From Streptomyces lavendofoliae (GTDB lineage Bacteria; Actinomycetota; Actinomycetes; Streptomycetales; Streptomycetaceae), in assembly GCF_014649735.1 (NCBI RefSeq), contig NZ_BMTP01000003.1, forward strand, positions 496,001 to 560,000: 64,000 nt of DNA. The letters run 5' to 3'. This document shows positions 24,576 to 33,275 of the stretch, in pieces. The first letter of the stretch is position 1; the number at the start of each line of letters is the position of its first letter. The translations under genes were made by a program, and so were the position numbers. The notes beneath the pieces are model-generated. The model saw only the letters and a list, made by a program, of their open reading frames with translations, made no database searches and was not told the origin of the DNA.

Positions 24576-26033
24576 ATGTCCTACTTCACAGACCTGGCCC
24601 TGCAGTACATAGACGGTGAGTGGCGGGCCGGCGGCGGCTCGTGGGACATCATCGACTTCAACCCGTACAACGAGGAGAAGCTCGCCTCCATAACCGTGGC
24701 CACGGTCGAGGAAGTGGACCAGGCGTACCGGGCGGCCGAGCGGGCCCAGCGCGCGTGGGCGGACACCAACCCCTACGCCCGCCGCGCCGTCTTCGAGCGG
24801 GCGCTGCGGCTCATAGAGGAGCGCGAGGACGAGATCACCGAGGCGATCATCGCCGAGCTCGGCGGGACGCGGACCAAGGCCGCCTTCGAGCTGCACCTCG
24901 CCAAGGAGTTCCTGCGCGAGGCGGTCAACCTCGCGCTGCGCCCCGAGGGCCGCATCCTGCCCTCACCGGTCGACGGCAAGGAGAACCGCCTCTACCGGGT
25001 GCCCGTCGGCGTGGTCGGCGTCATCAGCCCGTTCAACTTCCCCTTCCTGCTCTCCATCAAGTCCGTGGCCCCGGCGCTCGCCCTCGGCAACGCGGTCGTC
25101 CTCAAGCCCCACCAGAACACCCCGATCCTCGGCGGCGCCCTGGTCGCGAAGATCTTCGAGGACGCGGGGCTCCCGGCCGGACTGCTCAACGTGGTGATCA
25201 CCGACATCGCGGAGATCGGCGACGCCCTGATCGAGCATCCGGTGCCCAAGGTCATCTCCTTCACCGGCTCCGACCGGGTCGGCAAGCACGTCGCCACCGT
25301 CTGCGCCGCCCACTTCAAGCGGTCCGTCCTGGAGCTCGGCGGCAACAGCGCCCTCATCGTGCTGGACGACGCGGACATCGACTACGCCGTCGACGCGGCC
25401 GTCTTCAGCCGGTTCGTGCACCAGGGCCAGGTGTGCATGGCCGCCAACCGGGTCCTGGTCGACCGCTCGGTGCTCCAGGAGTTCACCGACAAGTTCGTCG
25501 CGAAGGTCCGCGGTCTGAGGTCCGGCGACCCCGCCGACCCCGCCACCCACATCGGCCCGCTCATCAACGCCTCCCAGGCCGAAGCCGTGACCACGCTGGT
25601 GGACCAGGCCGTCGCCGCCGGCGCGTCGGCGCTGGTACGCGGCACCGCCACGGGCAACGTGGTGGCCCCCACCGTGCTGACCGACGTGCCGGCCGACTCC
25701 CCGGTCCTGGCCCAGGAGATCTTCGGGCCCGTCGTGACGCTCCTGCCCTTCGACGGGGAGGACGAGGCGGTGCGGATCGCCAACGACACCCCGTACGGGC
25801 TCAGCGGCGCCGTCCATACGGGTGACGTCGAGCGTGGCGTGCGCATCGCCCAGCGCGTCCACACGGGCATGATCCACATCAACGACGGCACCGTCCACGA
25901 CGAGCCGATCGTGCCCTTCGGAGGCGAGAAGCACTCAGGCGTGGGGCGGCTGAACGGCGAATCCACGGTGGACGCCTTCACCACCTACAAGTGGATCTCG
26001 ATCCAGCACGGCCGGAGCCGCTTCCCCTTCTGA
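24576..26033 (+). CDS. Aldehyde dehydrogenase (benzaldehyde/vanillin dehydrogenase-like)
   Basis: NAD(P)-dependent oxidation of an aldehyde to the acid. The 485-residue protein has FNFPF, KPHQNTP, the general base Glu253 in LELGGNS and the nucleophile Cys287 in HQGQVCMAANR, the usual 34-residue spacing, and EEIFGPV-like QEIFGPVVTLLPF. The N-terminal YFTDLALQYIDGEWRAG and C-terminal PFGGEKHSGVGR fit the aromatic aldehyde branch. GGAAGGGATGGC precedes the ATG. Substrate is inferred from similarity only. Confidence 0.92.
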   Translation: MSYFTDLALQYIDGEWRAGGGSWDIIDFNPYNEEKLASITVATVEEVDQAYRAAERAQRAWADTNPYARRAVFERALRLIEEREDEITEAIIAELGGTRTKAAFELHLAKEFLREAVNLALRPEGRILPSPVDGKENRLYRVPVGVVGVISPFNFPFLLSIKSVAPALALGNAVVLKPHQNTPILGGALVAKIFEDAGLPAGLLNVVITDIAEIGDALIEHPVPKVISFTGSDRVGKHVATVCAAHFKRSVLELGGNSALIVLDDADIDYAVDAAVFSRFVHQGQVCMAANRVLVDRSVLQEFTDKFVAKVRGLRSGDPADPATHIGPLINASQAEAVTTLVDQAVAAGASALVRGTATGNVVAPTVLTDVPADSPVLAQEIFGPVVTLLPFDGEDEAVRIANDTPYGLSGAVHTGDVERGVRIAQRVHTGMIHINDGTVHDEPIVPFGGEKHSGVGRLNGESTVDAFTTYKWISIQHGRSRFPF

Positions 26034-26126
26034 GCCCCCATCCGCTCGCGAGTTGAGGACAGGAGCTGACCGCGAGGGTCCGTAGGTTGGTTGTCGTAAG
26101 GCACCGACCCGAAAGGCGGACTGGTC

Positions 26127-26663
26127 ATGGTCACGCACGTTCCCTCAGAGGCCCACGGCGACGAGCGCGGCGCGCTGCTGAACTTCATCGAGGCGCAGCG
26201 CGGCGCACTCCGTCGCTCGGTGATCGGGCTGACCGAGGAGCAGGCCGCGTCCCGCCCGAGCGCCAGCGAGCTGTCGCTCTCCGGTCTGCTGAAGCACGTC
26301 GCCGAGACCGAGCTGGCCTGGCTGCGGATGGCCCAGCAGCAGCCGAACGAGAAGCAGCGCACCCAGGACACGTGGGCGGACGGCTTCCGGCTGGAGGAGG
26401 GCGAGTCGGTCCCGGCCGTGCTGGCCTTCTGGGACGGGGTCGCCAAGGAGACCGAGGAACTGCTGCGGACGGTGCCCAGCCTGGACGACACCTTCCCGCT
26501 GCCCGACGCCCCCTGGTACCCGAAGGACGCCCGGGTCTCGATGCGGTGGCTGGGCATGCACCTGGTCGAGGAGATCGCCCGGCACGCCGGCCACGCCGAC
26601 ATCATCCGCGAGTCGCTGGACGGGAAGGGCGCCTTCGACCTGATCGCGCTCGAACGGGCCTGA
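26127..26663 (+). CDS. DinB-like/DUF664 protein
   Basis: A 178-residue four-helix-bundle protein, probably metal-dependent. The conserved DUF664 parts are LSLSGLLKHVAETELAWL (first metal His), the W-A-D-G-F segment and MHLVEEIARHAGHADIIRE (two more His). Some family members are thiol transferases (bacillithiol or mycothiol dependent), but the particular reaction is unknown. ATG at 26127 gives a slightly longer N-terminus than some relatives. No operon partner; the PadR gene is 137 bases away. Confidence 0.9.
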   Translation: MVTHVPSEAHGDERGALLNFIEAQRGALRRSVIGLTEEQAASRPSASELSLSGLLKHVAETELAWLRMAQQQPNEKQRTQDTWADGFRLEEGESVPAVLAFWDGVAKETEELLRTVPSLDDTFPLPDAPWYPKDARVSMRWLGMHLVEEIARHAGHADIIRESLDGKGAFDLIALERA

Positions 26664-26800
26664 CGCGCGGCGGGGCACCCGGCGGGACGGCCGGCAGGAC
26701 GACCGACGGGGCGCGCGCGTGGGCGCGGGCACGGCGCCCGTCGTGCCCCGGGGCGCCCTGCGTACCCTGGTCGGGACCGACCAGGAAGGTGCGTGAGGAG

Positions 26801-27442
26801 ATGTCGGCGATCCGGCTGCTGGTCCTCGGGGCCGTGCGCCGGCACGGGCGGGCACACGGCTACCAGATCCGCAACGACCTGGAGTTCTGGGGCGCGCACG
26901 AATGGTCCAACGCCAAGCCCGGCTCGATCTACCACGCGCTCAAGCAGATGGCCAAGCAGGGACTGCTGCACGCCTACGAGACCGCGCCGAGCACGGCCGG
27001 CGGGCCGCCGCGCACCGAGTACGAGATCACCGACAAGGGCACCGAGGCGTACTTCACCCTGCTGCGGGAGTCCCTGACGGCGTACGACCAGCGGATGGAC
27101 GTCTTGTCGGCCGGCGTCGGCTTCATCGTCGACCTGCCCCGCGAGGAGGCCGTCGCGCTGCTCAGGCGGCGGATCGAGGGCCTGGAGCGGTGGCGGGCGG
27201 GCGTCACGGAGTACTACACGCCCGCGGACGGGCCGGAGTCGCTCGGCCATATCGGCGAGATCATGAACATGTGGGTGCACTCGGCCGACGCGGGCGCGGC
27301 GTGGACCCGCGGCCTGATCGAGCGCATCGAGCGCGGCGCGTACACCTTCGCCGGGGAGGGCGAGCCCTTCGTGGGCGTCCTGGCGGAGGGCGAGGAGAAC
27401 CCGTACGCGACGGGCGTCCCGCACCCCGGCGACCTGCGTTAG
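26801..27442 (+). CDS. PadR-family transcriptional regulator
   Basis: A 213-residue repressor-type protein. Winged helix at about 1-90: AIRLLVLGAVRRHGRAHGYQ, IRNDLEFWGAHEWSNAKPGS, IYHALKQMAKQGLL, and YEITDKG. The C-terminal half (about 105-200) is a helical PadR C-domain. Either ATG 26801 or the in-frame GTG 26789 may be used; GAGGAG abuts the ATG. Its target could be the adjacent DinB-like or an unseen efflux gene. Confidence 0.9.
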   Translation: MSAIRLLVLGAVRRHGRAHGYQIRNDLEFWGAHEWSNAKPGSIYHALKQMAKQGLLHAYETAPSTAGGPPRTEYEITDKGTEAYFTLLRESLTAYDQRMDVLSAGVGFIVDLPREEAVALLRRRIEGLERWRAGVTEYYTPADGPESLGHIGEIMNMWVHSADAGAAWTRGLIERIERGAYTFAGEGEPFVGVLAEGEENPYATGVPHPGDLR

Positions 27443-27473
27443 GGCGGGCCGCCCGGGGCGCGGCGCGAACGGC

Positions 27474-27504
27474 TTGCACCTCACGTGGCGTGAGGGCCCA
27501 GGCT
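27474..27504 (+). promoter_or_regulatory. Autoregulated tipA promoter with 19-base spacer and palindromic operator
   Basis: -35 TTGCAC (27474-27479) and -10 CAGGCT (27499-27504) are 19 bases apart, the long spacing diagnostic of MerR-type promoters. A perfect inverted repeat CCTCACG-TGG-CGTGAGG fills 27479-27495. As I remember the thiostrepton-inducible S. lividans tipA promoter, it has the same -35, the same CTCACG half-site and a 19-base spacer. TipA bound here should untwist the DNA when it traps a thiopeptide. Confidence 0.9.
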
Positions 27505-27538
27505 GGTCCGCGTACCGAGAAGAAGGGAGCGGAGAGCC

Positions 27539-28297
27539 ATGAGCTACTCCGTGGGACAGGTCGCCGCTTTCGCCCGCGTCACGGTGCGGACCCTGCACCA
27601 CTACGACGAGATCGGGCTGCTCTCCCCGAGCGGCCGCAGCCACGCGGGCCACCGGCGTTACGACGACGCCGACCTCGACCGGCTGCAGCGGGTCCTGTTC
27701 TACCGGGAGCTGGGCTTCCCGCTCGACCAGGTCGCGGTCCTGATCGACGACCCCGACGCGGACCCGCAGGAACACCTGCGGCGCCAGCACGAGCTGCTGT
27801 CCACGCGGATCGCCGAGCTGCAGAGGATGGCCGAGGCCGTCGCACACGCCATGGAGGCCAAAAAGATGGGTATCGACCTCACGCCCGAGGAGAAGTTCGA
27901 GGTGTTCGGGGACCACGACCCCGACCAGTACGAGGAAGAGGTGCGGCAGCGCTGGGGCGGCACCGACGCCTACCGCGAGTCGGCCCGCCGGACGGCGCGC
28001 TACACCAAGGCCGACTGGCAGCGCATGAAGGAGGAGACGGCCGACTGGGGGGCCCGCTACCAGGCCGTCATGGCGGACGGCGAACCGCCGACGGGCGAGC
28101 GCGCGATGGACCTGGCGGAGGAGCACCGCCGGCAGATCGTCCGGTGGTACTACGAGTGCACCTACGACATCCACCGGTGCCTCGCGGACATGTACGTCGC
28201 GGACGAGCGCTTCACGGCGTACTACGACGCGATACGGCCGGGCCTCGCCGAGCACCTCCACGCCGCGATCCACGCCAACGCCGCCCGTCACGCCTGA
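27539..28297 (+). CDS. tipA: TipA thiopeptide-sensing MerR-family regulator (TipAL)
   Basis: A 252-residue protein matching TipAL in size. N-terminal MerR DNA-binding domain (about 1-75: YSVGQVAAFARVTVRTLHHY, GHRRYDDADLDRLQ), coiled-coil dimer helix (about 76-109), then the TipAS drug-binding domain. Cys207 and Cys214 in YECTYDIHRC match the positions of the cysteines known in S. lividans TipAL, where Cys214 forms the covalent bond with thiostrepton-type antibiotics. AGAAGGGAGCGGAG precedes the ATG. Autoregulated through the promoter at 27474; a strong terminator follows. Confidence 0.96.
   Translation: MSYSVGQVAAFARVTVRTLHHYDEIGLLSPSGRSHAGHRRYDDADLDRLQRVLFYRELGFPLDQVAVLIDDPDADPQEHLRRQHELLSTRIAELQRMAEAVAHAMEAKKMGIDLTPEEKFEVFGDHDPDQYEEEVRQRWGGTDAYRESARRTARYTKADWQRMKEETADWGARYQAVMADGEPPTGERAMDLAEEHRRQIVRWYYECTYDIHRCLADMYVADERFTAYYDAIRPGLAEHLHAAIHANAARHA
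27866..28297 (+). CDS. tipA: TipAS, internal in-frame product of tipA
   Basis: Codon 110 of tipA is ATG, preceded at eight bases by GGAGG: a ribosome binding site within the gene. In S. lividans the same Met110 starts TipAS, the stand-alone 144-residue thiopeptide-binding protein made in large excess to sequester drug. Here it would be 143 residues, starting MGIDLTPEEKFEVFG. Confidence 0.85.
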   Translation: MGIDLTPEEKFEVFGDHDPDQYEEEVRQRWGGTDAYRESARRTARYTKADWQRMKEETADWGARYQAVMADGEPPTGERAMDLAEEHRRQIVRWYYECTYDIHRCLADMYVADERFTAYYDAIRPGLAEHLHAAIHANAARHA

Positions 28298-28305
28298 GCG
28301 ACCGC

Positions 28306-28353
28306 CCCGCCCCGCCCGCTCCCCGGGCCCTCGGGCCCGGGGAGCGGGCGGGG
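28306..28353 (+). terminator. Strong hairpin after tipA
   Basis: A 21-base perfect stem (28310-28330 pairs with 28333-28353) with a two-base loop, all G/C. No U-run follows, as is usual in Streptomyces. It sits 12 bases after the tipA stop and before the dedA-like gene. Confidence 0.8.
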
Positions 28354-28440
28354 AGGGGGGCGTGGAACCGGGAGGGTGGGGCAGGCGTTGATAGCTTTGG
28401 GCAGCCATCCCCGCCCACCGACCCAGGAGCCCCGGAACCC

Positions 28441-29124
28441 GTGAATACGCTTGCGCTCGGACCGAGCTGGCTGGACCCGGACTACCTCATCGAGACCTTC
28501 GGCCTCATCGGCGTCCTGGTCATCGTCTTCGCCGAGTCCGGACTGCTGATCGGTTTCTTCCTTCCCGGTGACTCGCTGCTGTTCACCACGGGCCTGCTGG
28601 TCACCACCGGTGTGCTCGACACCCCGCTGTGGCTCGTCTGCACCCTGGTCGTGCTGTCCGCGATCATCGGCGACCAGGTGGGCTACCTCTTCGGCCGCAA
28701 GGTCGGACCGGCCCTCTTCCGGCGCCCGGACTCCCGGCTGTTCAAGCAGGAGAACGTGGAGAAGGCCCATGAGTTCTTCGAGAAGCACGGCCCCAAGTCC
28801 CTGATCCTCGCCCGGTTCGTACCGATCGTCCGGACCTTCACGCCGATCATCGCCGGTGTGAGCCGGATGAACTACCGCTCCTTCATCACCTTCAACGTCA
28901 TCGGCGGTCTCCTCTGGGGCGCCGGCGTGACGCTGCTCGGGGCGTCGCTCGGCAAGATCGACTTCGTCCACAAGAACATCGAGGCCATCCTCATCCTGAT
29001 CGTGCTGATCTCGGTCGTCCCGATCGTGATCGAGTACCTGCGCGCCCGCTCCCAGAGCAAGAAGGCGCCGGCCGCCGAGGACGGCACGCAGCAGGCCCCG
29101 CGCGGGCGCCACGCCAAGCGCTGA
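28441..29124 (+). CDS. DedA-family membrane protein
   Basis: A 227-residue membrane protein of the DedA/VTT family, members of which translocate undecaprenyl phosphate or phospholipid across the membrane. Signatures: FAESGLLIGFFLPGDSLLF near the N-terminus, the re-entrant G-D-Q-V-G-Y-L-F-G-R segment, FEKHGPKSLILARFVPIVRT (conserved Arg) and FNVIGGLLWG. GTG at 28441; the conserved N-terminus makes this the start. A basic C-terminal tail is cytoplasmic. Confidence 0.92.
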   Translation: MNTLALGPSWLDPDYLIETFGLIGVLVIVFAESGLLIGFFLPGDSLLFTTGLLVTTGVLDTPLWLVCTLVVLSAIIGDQVGYLFGRKVGPALFRRPDSRLFKQENVEKAHEFFEKHGPKSLILARFVPIVRTFTPIIAGVSRMNYRSFITFNVIGGLLWGAGVTLLGASLGKIDFVHKNIEAILILIVLISVVPIVIEYLRARSQSKKAPAAEDGTQQAPRGRHAKR

Positions 29125-29370
29125 CCGCCGCCCCGCCGTGGGACGCGCGCCCGCCGGTGCGGTGCGCGTGCGCCTGCGCGGGGCGCGGACGCCGGCGGTG
29201 TCCGCCGGTGGCCGTGGGCGGGACCCCTCCGGGCCCACCTCCTCGGGCCGGCGGCCCTGCGGTTCGTCGTACGGAAGCCCCGCCCGGCCGCCGCCGGGCC
29301 GCCCCACCCCGCCGGGGAGGGGCGGCGGCCCGGCCCGGCGCCCTCGCCGCCCGGCGAGGCCCGGCGCGGG

Positions 29371-31050
29371 TCAGAAGCCGCGCGTGCGCTTGGCCGCGCG
29401 GCGCAGGGCGGCCGAGCCGGGAGCGCGGATGAACAGCCGGGCCATCTCGCCCCCCAGGTTCACCCCGATCGCGATGGCCAGCGCCAGCGCGGCGGCCCTC
29501 GCCAGGGAGGTGAACCCGGCGTCCATGTTGTTCTGGGCGATGTTCAGCACCCCGAAGTACGTGGCGCTGCCCGGCAGCAGCGGCCCGATCGCCGCCGTCA
29601 CGTACGGCAGGGACGAGGTGTGCTCGTACCGGGCCATCAGCTGCCCGAACAGGCCCACCAGCCCCGCGGCGACCGCCGTCGCCATCACCGTGGAGCCGCC
29701 CGCCGTCACCGCTATCGACGCGTAGATCACCCACGCCGCGGCGCCGTTGAGGGCCACGAAGAGCACCGTGGAACGTTCCTGCTGGAGCAGCACCGCGAAG
29801 GTCACCGACAGCAGCACCGCCGCCAGGATCTGGATGACCGGCCGCTCGACGGCGTTGAGCACGCCCTCGGGATTGAGCTTGGCGCCGAGCTGGACGCCTC
29901 CGTACAGGACGGAGAGCACGCCCACCACGATGGCGACGAAGAAGTACCCCACCTCCAGGAGGCGGGCCGAGGCGGTGATGTAGAAGCCGGTGAGCCCGTC
30001 CTGCACGGCGGCCACCAGCGCCCGCCCCGGGATGAGCGCGAACAGCCCACCGGTGATCACCGCGTTCGGCTGGAGCCCGGCGTGCAGCAGGCTCACCACC
30101 ACGCCCAGCGCGGCCGGCGGCACGGCGGCCACCGCGAACTGGTAGAACTCCGGCAGCCCCCGCCCCGCGCAGAGCCACGCCAGCCGGTCGCCCAGCATCG
30201 CGCCCGCCGCCGCGATCAGGAACACGGCCATGTCGCCGCCCAGCAGCATGGACGCGGAGCCCGCGAGCCCGCCCGCGGCCACGGTGAGCACCCAGCCCGG
30301 GTAGGGGTGGCGGTTGCGGCGGATCTCCGCGAGGCGCCGGTACGCCTCCTCCAGCGAGACCTCGTAGTCCTCGGCGTTGATGTCGGCGACCAGCGTGTAG
30401 ACCGCCGACAGCCGGTTGTAGTCGGTGCCCCGCCGGCGCACGGTCCGGTTCGCGGTGACGGGGTCGTCCACCAGCGAGGGCTGGTGGGTGATCGACAGCA
30501 GGGTGAAGGTGACCGTCGGCTCGCAGCGGTCGAGCCCGTACGAGCGGCAGATCGCGAACATCGCCGCCTCGACGTCCTCCGCGCCCTCGCCGCCCGCCAG
30601 CAGCAGCTCGCCGATACGCAGCGTCAGGTCGAGCACGCGCGGCACGGCGGGGCCGGCGTCGTCCTGCTTCTGCGCCGGCTCCGGCACCGGGCGTTCGCTC
30701 ACCGGCATGCGCAGCATGGTGCGCATCCGGTCCTGCCAGGGCGCGTCCTTCGACAGCCGTATCGCCGGGAACCCCTCGGCGGGCGTGAAGGCGGCGGGCG
30801 ACTCCTTGGCCGAGTACGTGCGCGGCGGGGCGAACGCCGAGCCCTCCGGCTCGGCGGGCGCCTCGGACACCAGCCCCTGGGGGAGGGCGAACTCCGACGT
30901 CGTCTGCTGGTCCTCCTCGGCGCCGGAGGGCTGTTCCACGCCCGGTGGCGGCGCGAAGGCGCTGTGTGCCTCGTCCGACTGAGGCTTACGGTCCTCCGGA
31001 CCGTCCGTCTCCGGCGCCACTGTGCTCGTCCTCGCTCCCGTCCGACCCAT
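29371..31050 (-). CDS. thrE: Threonine/serine exporter family protein (ThrE-like)
   Basis: Predicted exporter of threonine/serine. About 560 residues: an acidic, Pro/Ala-rich disordered cytoplasmic part (about 1-125), a conserved ThrE cytoplasmic domain (LRIGELLLAGGEGAEDVEAA, FTLLSITHQP, RRGTDYNRLSAVYTLVADIN), then ten membrane helices in two halves (ThrP and ThrB type regions in one chain). I chose ATG 31050; another in-frame ATG at 31092 would almost abut the ppa terminator, leaving no room for a promoter. It converges with the DedA gene; 246 GC-rich bases between them contain several imperfect hairpins. Confidence 0.88.
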   Translation of the reverse strand: MGRTGARTSTVAPETDGPEDRKPQSDEAHSAFAPPPGVEQPSGAEEDQQTTSEFALPQGLVSEAPAEPEGSAFAPPRTYSAKESPAAFTPAEGFPAIRLSKDAPWQDRMRTMLRMPVSERPVPEPAQKQDDAGPAVPRVLDLTLRIGELLLAGGEGAEDVEAAMFAICRSYGLDRCEPTVTFTLLSITHQPSLVDDPVTANRTVRRRGTDYNRLSAVYTLVADINAEDYEVSLEEAYRRLAEIRRNRHPYPGWVLTVAAGGLAGSASMLLGGDMAVFLIAAAGAMLGDRLAWLCAGRGLPEFYQFAVAAVPPAALGVVVSLLHAGLQPNAVITGGLFALIPGRALVAAVQDGLTGFYITASARLLEVGYFFVAIVVGVLSVLYGGVQLGAKLNPEGVLNAVERPVIQILAAVLLSVTFAVLLQQERSTVLFVALNGAAAWVIYASIAVTAGGSTVMATAVAAGLVGLFGQLMARYEHTSSLPYVTAAIGPLLPGSATYFGVLNIAQNNMDAGFTSLARAAALALAIAIGVNLGGEMARLFIRAPGSAALRRAAKRTRGF

Positions 31051-31097
31051 CCGACCCGCCTGCCCAGTATGGACACGGCCAAGGGCCTCCACACGAC

Positions 31098-31132
31098 GAC
31101 GGGCGGCGCACCCGGGGGGTGCGCCGCCCGTC
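31098..31132 (-). terminator. Terminator after ppa
   Basis: A 16-base perfect stem (GACGGGCGGCGCACCC and complement) with a three-base loop, 17 bases beyond the ppa stop on the minus strand. It separates ppa from thrE. Confidence 0.85.
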
Positions 31133-31149
31133 GAACGGGAAAAGGGGGC

Positions 31150-31644
31150 TCAGTGAGCGCCGCCCTGCGCCTCCAGGCGCTTGACGGAGGCCTCGATCTC
31201 GGCCTCGGCCTCGGCGCGGCCGACCCAGTTGGCGCCCTCGACGGACTTGCCGGGCTCCAGGTCCTTGTAGACCTCGAAGAAGTGCTGGATCTCCAGGCGG
31301 TCGAACTCCGACACGTGGTGGATGTCGCGCAGGTGCTCCATGCGCGGGTCCGAGGCCGGGACGCACAGCAGCTTGTCGTCGCCGCCCGCCTCGTCCGTCA
31401 TCCGGAACATGCCGATGGCGCGGCACTTGACCAGCACACCCGGGAAGGTCGGCTCGTCCAGGATGACCAGCGCGTCCAGCGGGTCGCCGTCCTCGCCCAG
31501 GGTGCCCTCGACGAAGCCGTAGTCGGCCGGGTAGACGGTCGACGTGAAGAGGTGGCGGTCCAGTCGGATACGACCGGTCTCGTGGTCCACCTCGTACTTG
31601 TTCCGCGACCCCTTCGGGATCTCGATGGTGACGTCGAACTCCAC
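31150..31644 (-). CDS. ppa: Inorganic pyrophosphatase (family I)
   Basis: Hydrolyses pyrophosphate to phosphate, pulling biosynthetic reactions forward. 164 residues, GTG start with GGAGGAG eight bases upstream. Family I signatures: [25 protein letters not shown] and the metal-binding DGDPLDALV, then VKCRAIG and D-D-K. Divergent from dacB with a 157-base gap. Confidence 0.96.
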   Translation of the reverse strand: MEFDVTIEIPKGSRNKYEVDHETGRIRLDRHLFTSTVYPADYGFVEGTLGEDGDPLDALVILDEPTFPGVLVKCRAIGMFRMTDEAGGDDKLLCVPASDPRMEHLRDIHHVSEFDRLEIQHFFEVYKDLEPGKSVEGANWVGRAEAEAEIEASVKRLEAQGGAH

Positions 31645-31801
31645 GGGTGGCTCCTCCAAGATCAACACAAAACGTCGGGTGATACTGCTCCCCCGGCAGG
31701 ACCGGACCGCCGTGGTCACCGGGGGCGCCGTGCTCACGGCACAGCTCAGTGGTTAAGTGTCCCTCACGCAACCGTGTGCTCGCGAAAGGGGCTGGTCAGC
31801 C

Positions 31802-33220
31802 GTGCTGGAGCCGAAGCTGGTGCAGCTCACCGCGGGTTCCGCCGTGCTCGGCCTCGTCCTGGCGACCGGGGCGGTGACCCTGGCCGGGCCCTGGGACTCG
31901 GGTCAGCGTACGGCCGAGCGCGCCCGGGCCGCCGCCCAGGCCCGTACAGGTGGCGCAGATCACCACGCGCCCGGTCCCCAGCGGCCCGCCCCGGCCCCGG
32001 CCCCCAGCGCCCCCGGCGTCCTCACGGCCCTCGCGGTACCGCGGGCGGAGGCCGCCCCGAAGCCCGCCGCGCCGCCCGCCTCCCTGGCGGCCGCCCTCGG
32101 CCCGCTCCTCGCCGACCCGGGCCTCGGCCCGCTGCGCACGGCCTCCGTCGTCGACGCCACGACGGGCGGGCAGCTGTACGGGAGCGGGGCCACCACCCCC
32201 ATGACGCCCGCCTCCACCATCAAGATCGCCACCTCGGCCGCCGCCCTCACCGCCCTCGGCCCCGACCACCGCATCCCCACCACGGCCGTCGCCGGCCCCG
32301 ACGCCGGGCGGATCACCCTCGTCGGCGGCGGTGACCCCACCCTCGACCGGGCCCGGCTCACCGCCCTGGCCGCCGACACCGCCCGCGCCCTGCGCTCCCG
32401 CGGCGTCACCGCCGTCACCCTGACGTACGACACCTCCCGCTACACCGGCCCCGAACGGCACCCGATCGGCGTCAACGACAACATCGCCCCCGTCACCGCG
32501 CTGATGACCGACGAGGGCCGCCTGAACGGCTCCACCGCCGGCCCGGCCCCGCGCTCCACCGACCCCGCCGGCGACACCGCCCGGGCCTTCGCCGCCCTGC
32601 TCGGCGGGCACGGCGTCACCACCGCCGGACCACCCGCACGCGCGCGTGCGCCCAAGAAGGCCGTCCCCCTCGCCAAAACCTGGTCCGAGCCGCTGTCCGC
32701 ACTCGTCGAGCGCGCCCTGACCCACAGCGACAACGACCTCGCCGAGGCCCTCGCCCGCCAGACCGCGATCGCCTCCGGCCTGCCCGCCAGCTTCGACGGC
32801 GCCGGCCGCGCCGTCGCCCAGCGGCTGCGCGAGCTGCGCGTACCGCTCGGCGGGGCCAGGTTCGCCGACGGCAGCGGCCTGGACCGGCGCGACCGGCTCT
32901 CCGCCGCCCTGCTCACCGCGCTGCTCGCCCGGGCGGCCGACCCCGCCCGCCCCCACCTGCGCCCGGTCCTCACCGGCCTGCCCGTCGGCGGCTTCAGCGG
33001 CACCCTGGCCGACCGCTACACCGCGGGCTCCCCGGGCGCGGCCGGCGCCGGCCTGGTGCGCGCCAAGACGGGCACCCTGACCGGCGTCAACACCCTGGCC
33101 GGCACGGTGGTGACGGCCGACGGCCGCCTGCTGGCCTTCGCGTTCCTCGCCGGGCGCACCCCGTCCGCCGCGACCGCCCAGCCCGCCCTCGACAGGCTCG
33201 CCTCCGCGCTCGTCCCGTGA
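31802..33220 (+). CDS. dacB: D-alanyl-D-alanine carboxypeptidase/endopeptidase, PBP4 (S13) family
   Basis: A periplasm-side penicillin-binding protein that trims peptidoglycan cross-links. 472 residues; signal-anchor (about 8-30) then an Ala/Pro linker to residue 95. The active-site motifs are STIK (catalytic Ser), SDN in HSDNDLAEALAR, and KTGT. The inserted domains typical of class C PBPs are short. GTG at 31802 preferred (AAAGGGG ten bases before); GTG at 31757 lacks a ribosome binding site. Confidence 0.92.
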   Translation: MLEPKLVQLTAGSAVLGLVLATGAVTLAGPWDSGQRTAERARAAAQARTGGADHHAPGPQRPAPAPAPSAPGVLTALAVPRAEAAPKPAAPPASLAAALGPLLADPGLGPLRTASVVDATTGGQLYGSGATTPMTPASTIKIATSAAALTALGPDHRIPTTAVAGPDAGRITLVGGGDPTLDRARLTALAADTARALRSRGVTAVTLTYDTSRYTGPERHPIGVNDNIAPVTALMTDEGRLNGSTAGPAPRSTDPAGDTARAFAALLGGHGVTTAGPPARARAPKKAVPLAKTWSEPLSALVERALTHSDNDLAEALARQTAIASGLPASFDGAGRAVAQRLRELRVPLGGARFADGSGLDRRDRLSAALLTALLARAADPARPHLRPVLTGLPVGGFSGTLADRYTAGSPGAAGAGLVRAKTGTLTGVNTLAGTVVTADGRLLAFAFLAGRTPSAATAQPALDRLASALVP

Positions 33221-33275
33221 GCCGGACGGCGCCGCACCCTGACCCGATCCGCCGCCGAGCACGTACGGTTGACGC

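Noticed and set aside
29281..29340. A strong bidirectional terminator between dedA and thrE
   Set aside because: Several GC arms pair only with bulges; too imperfect to define one element, though termination here is likely.
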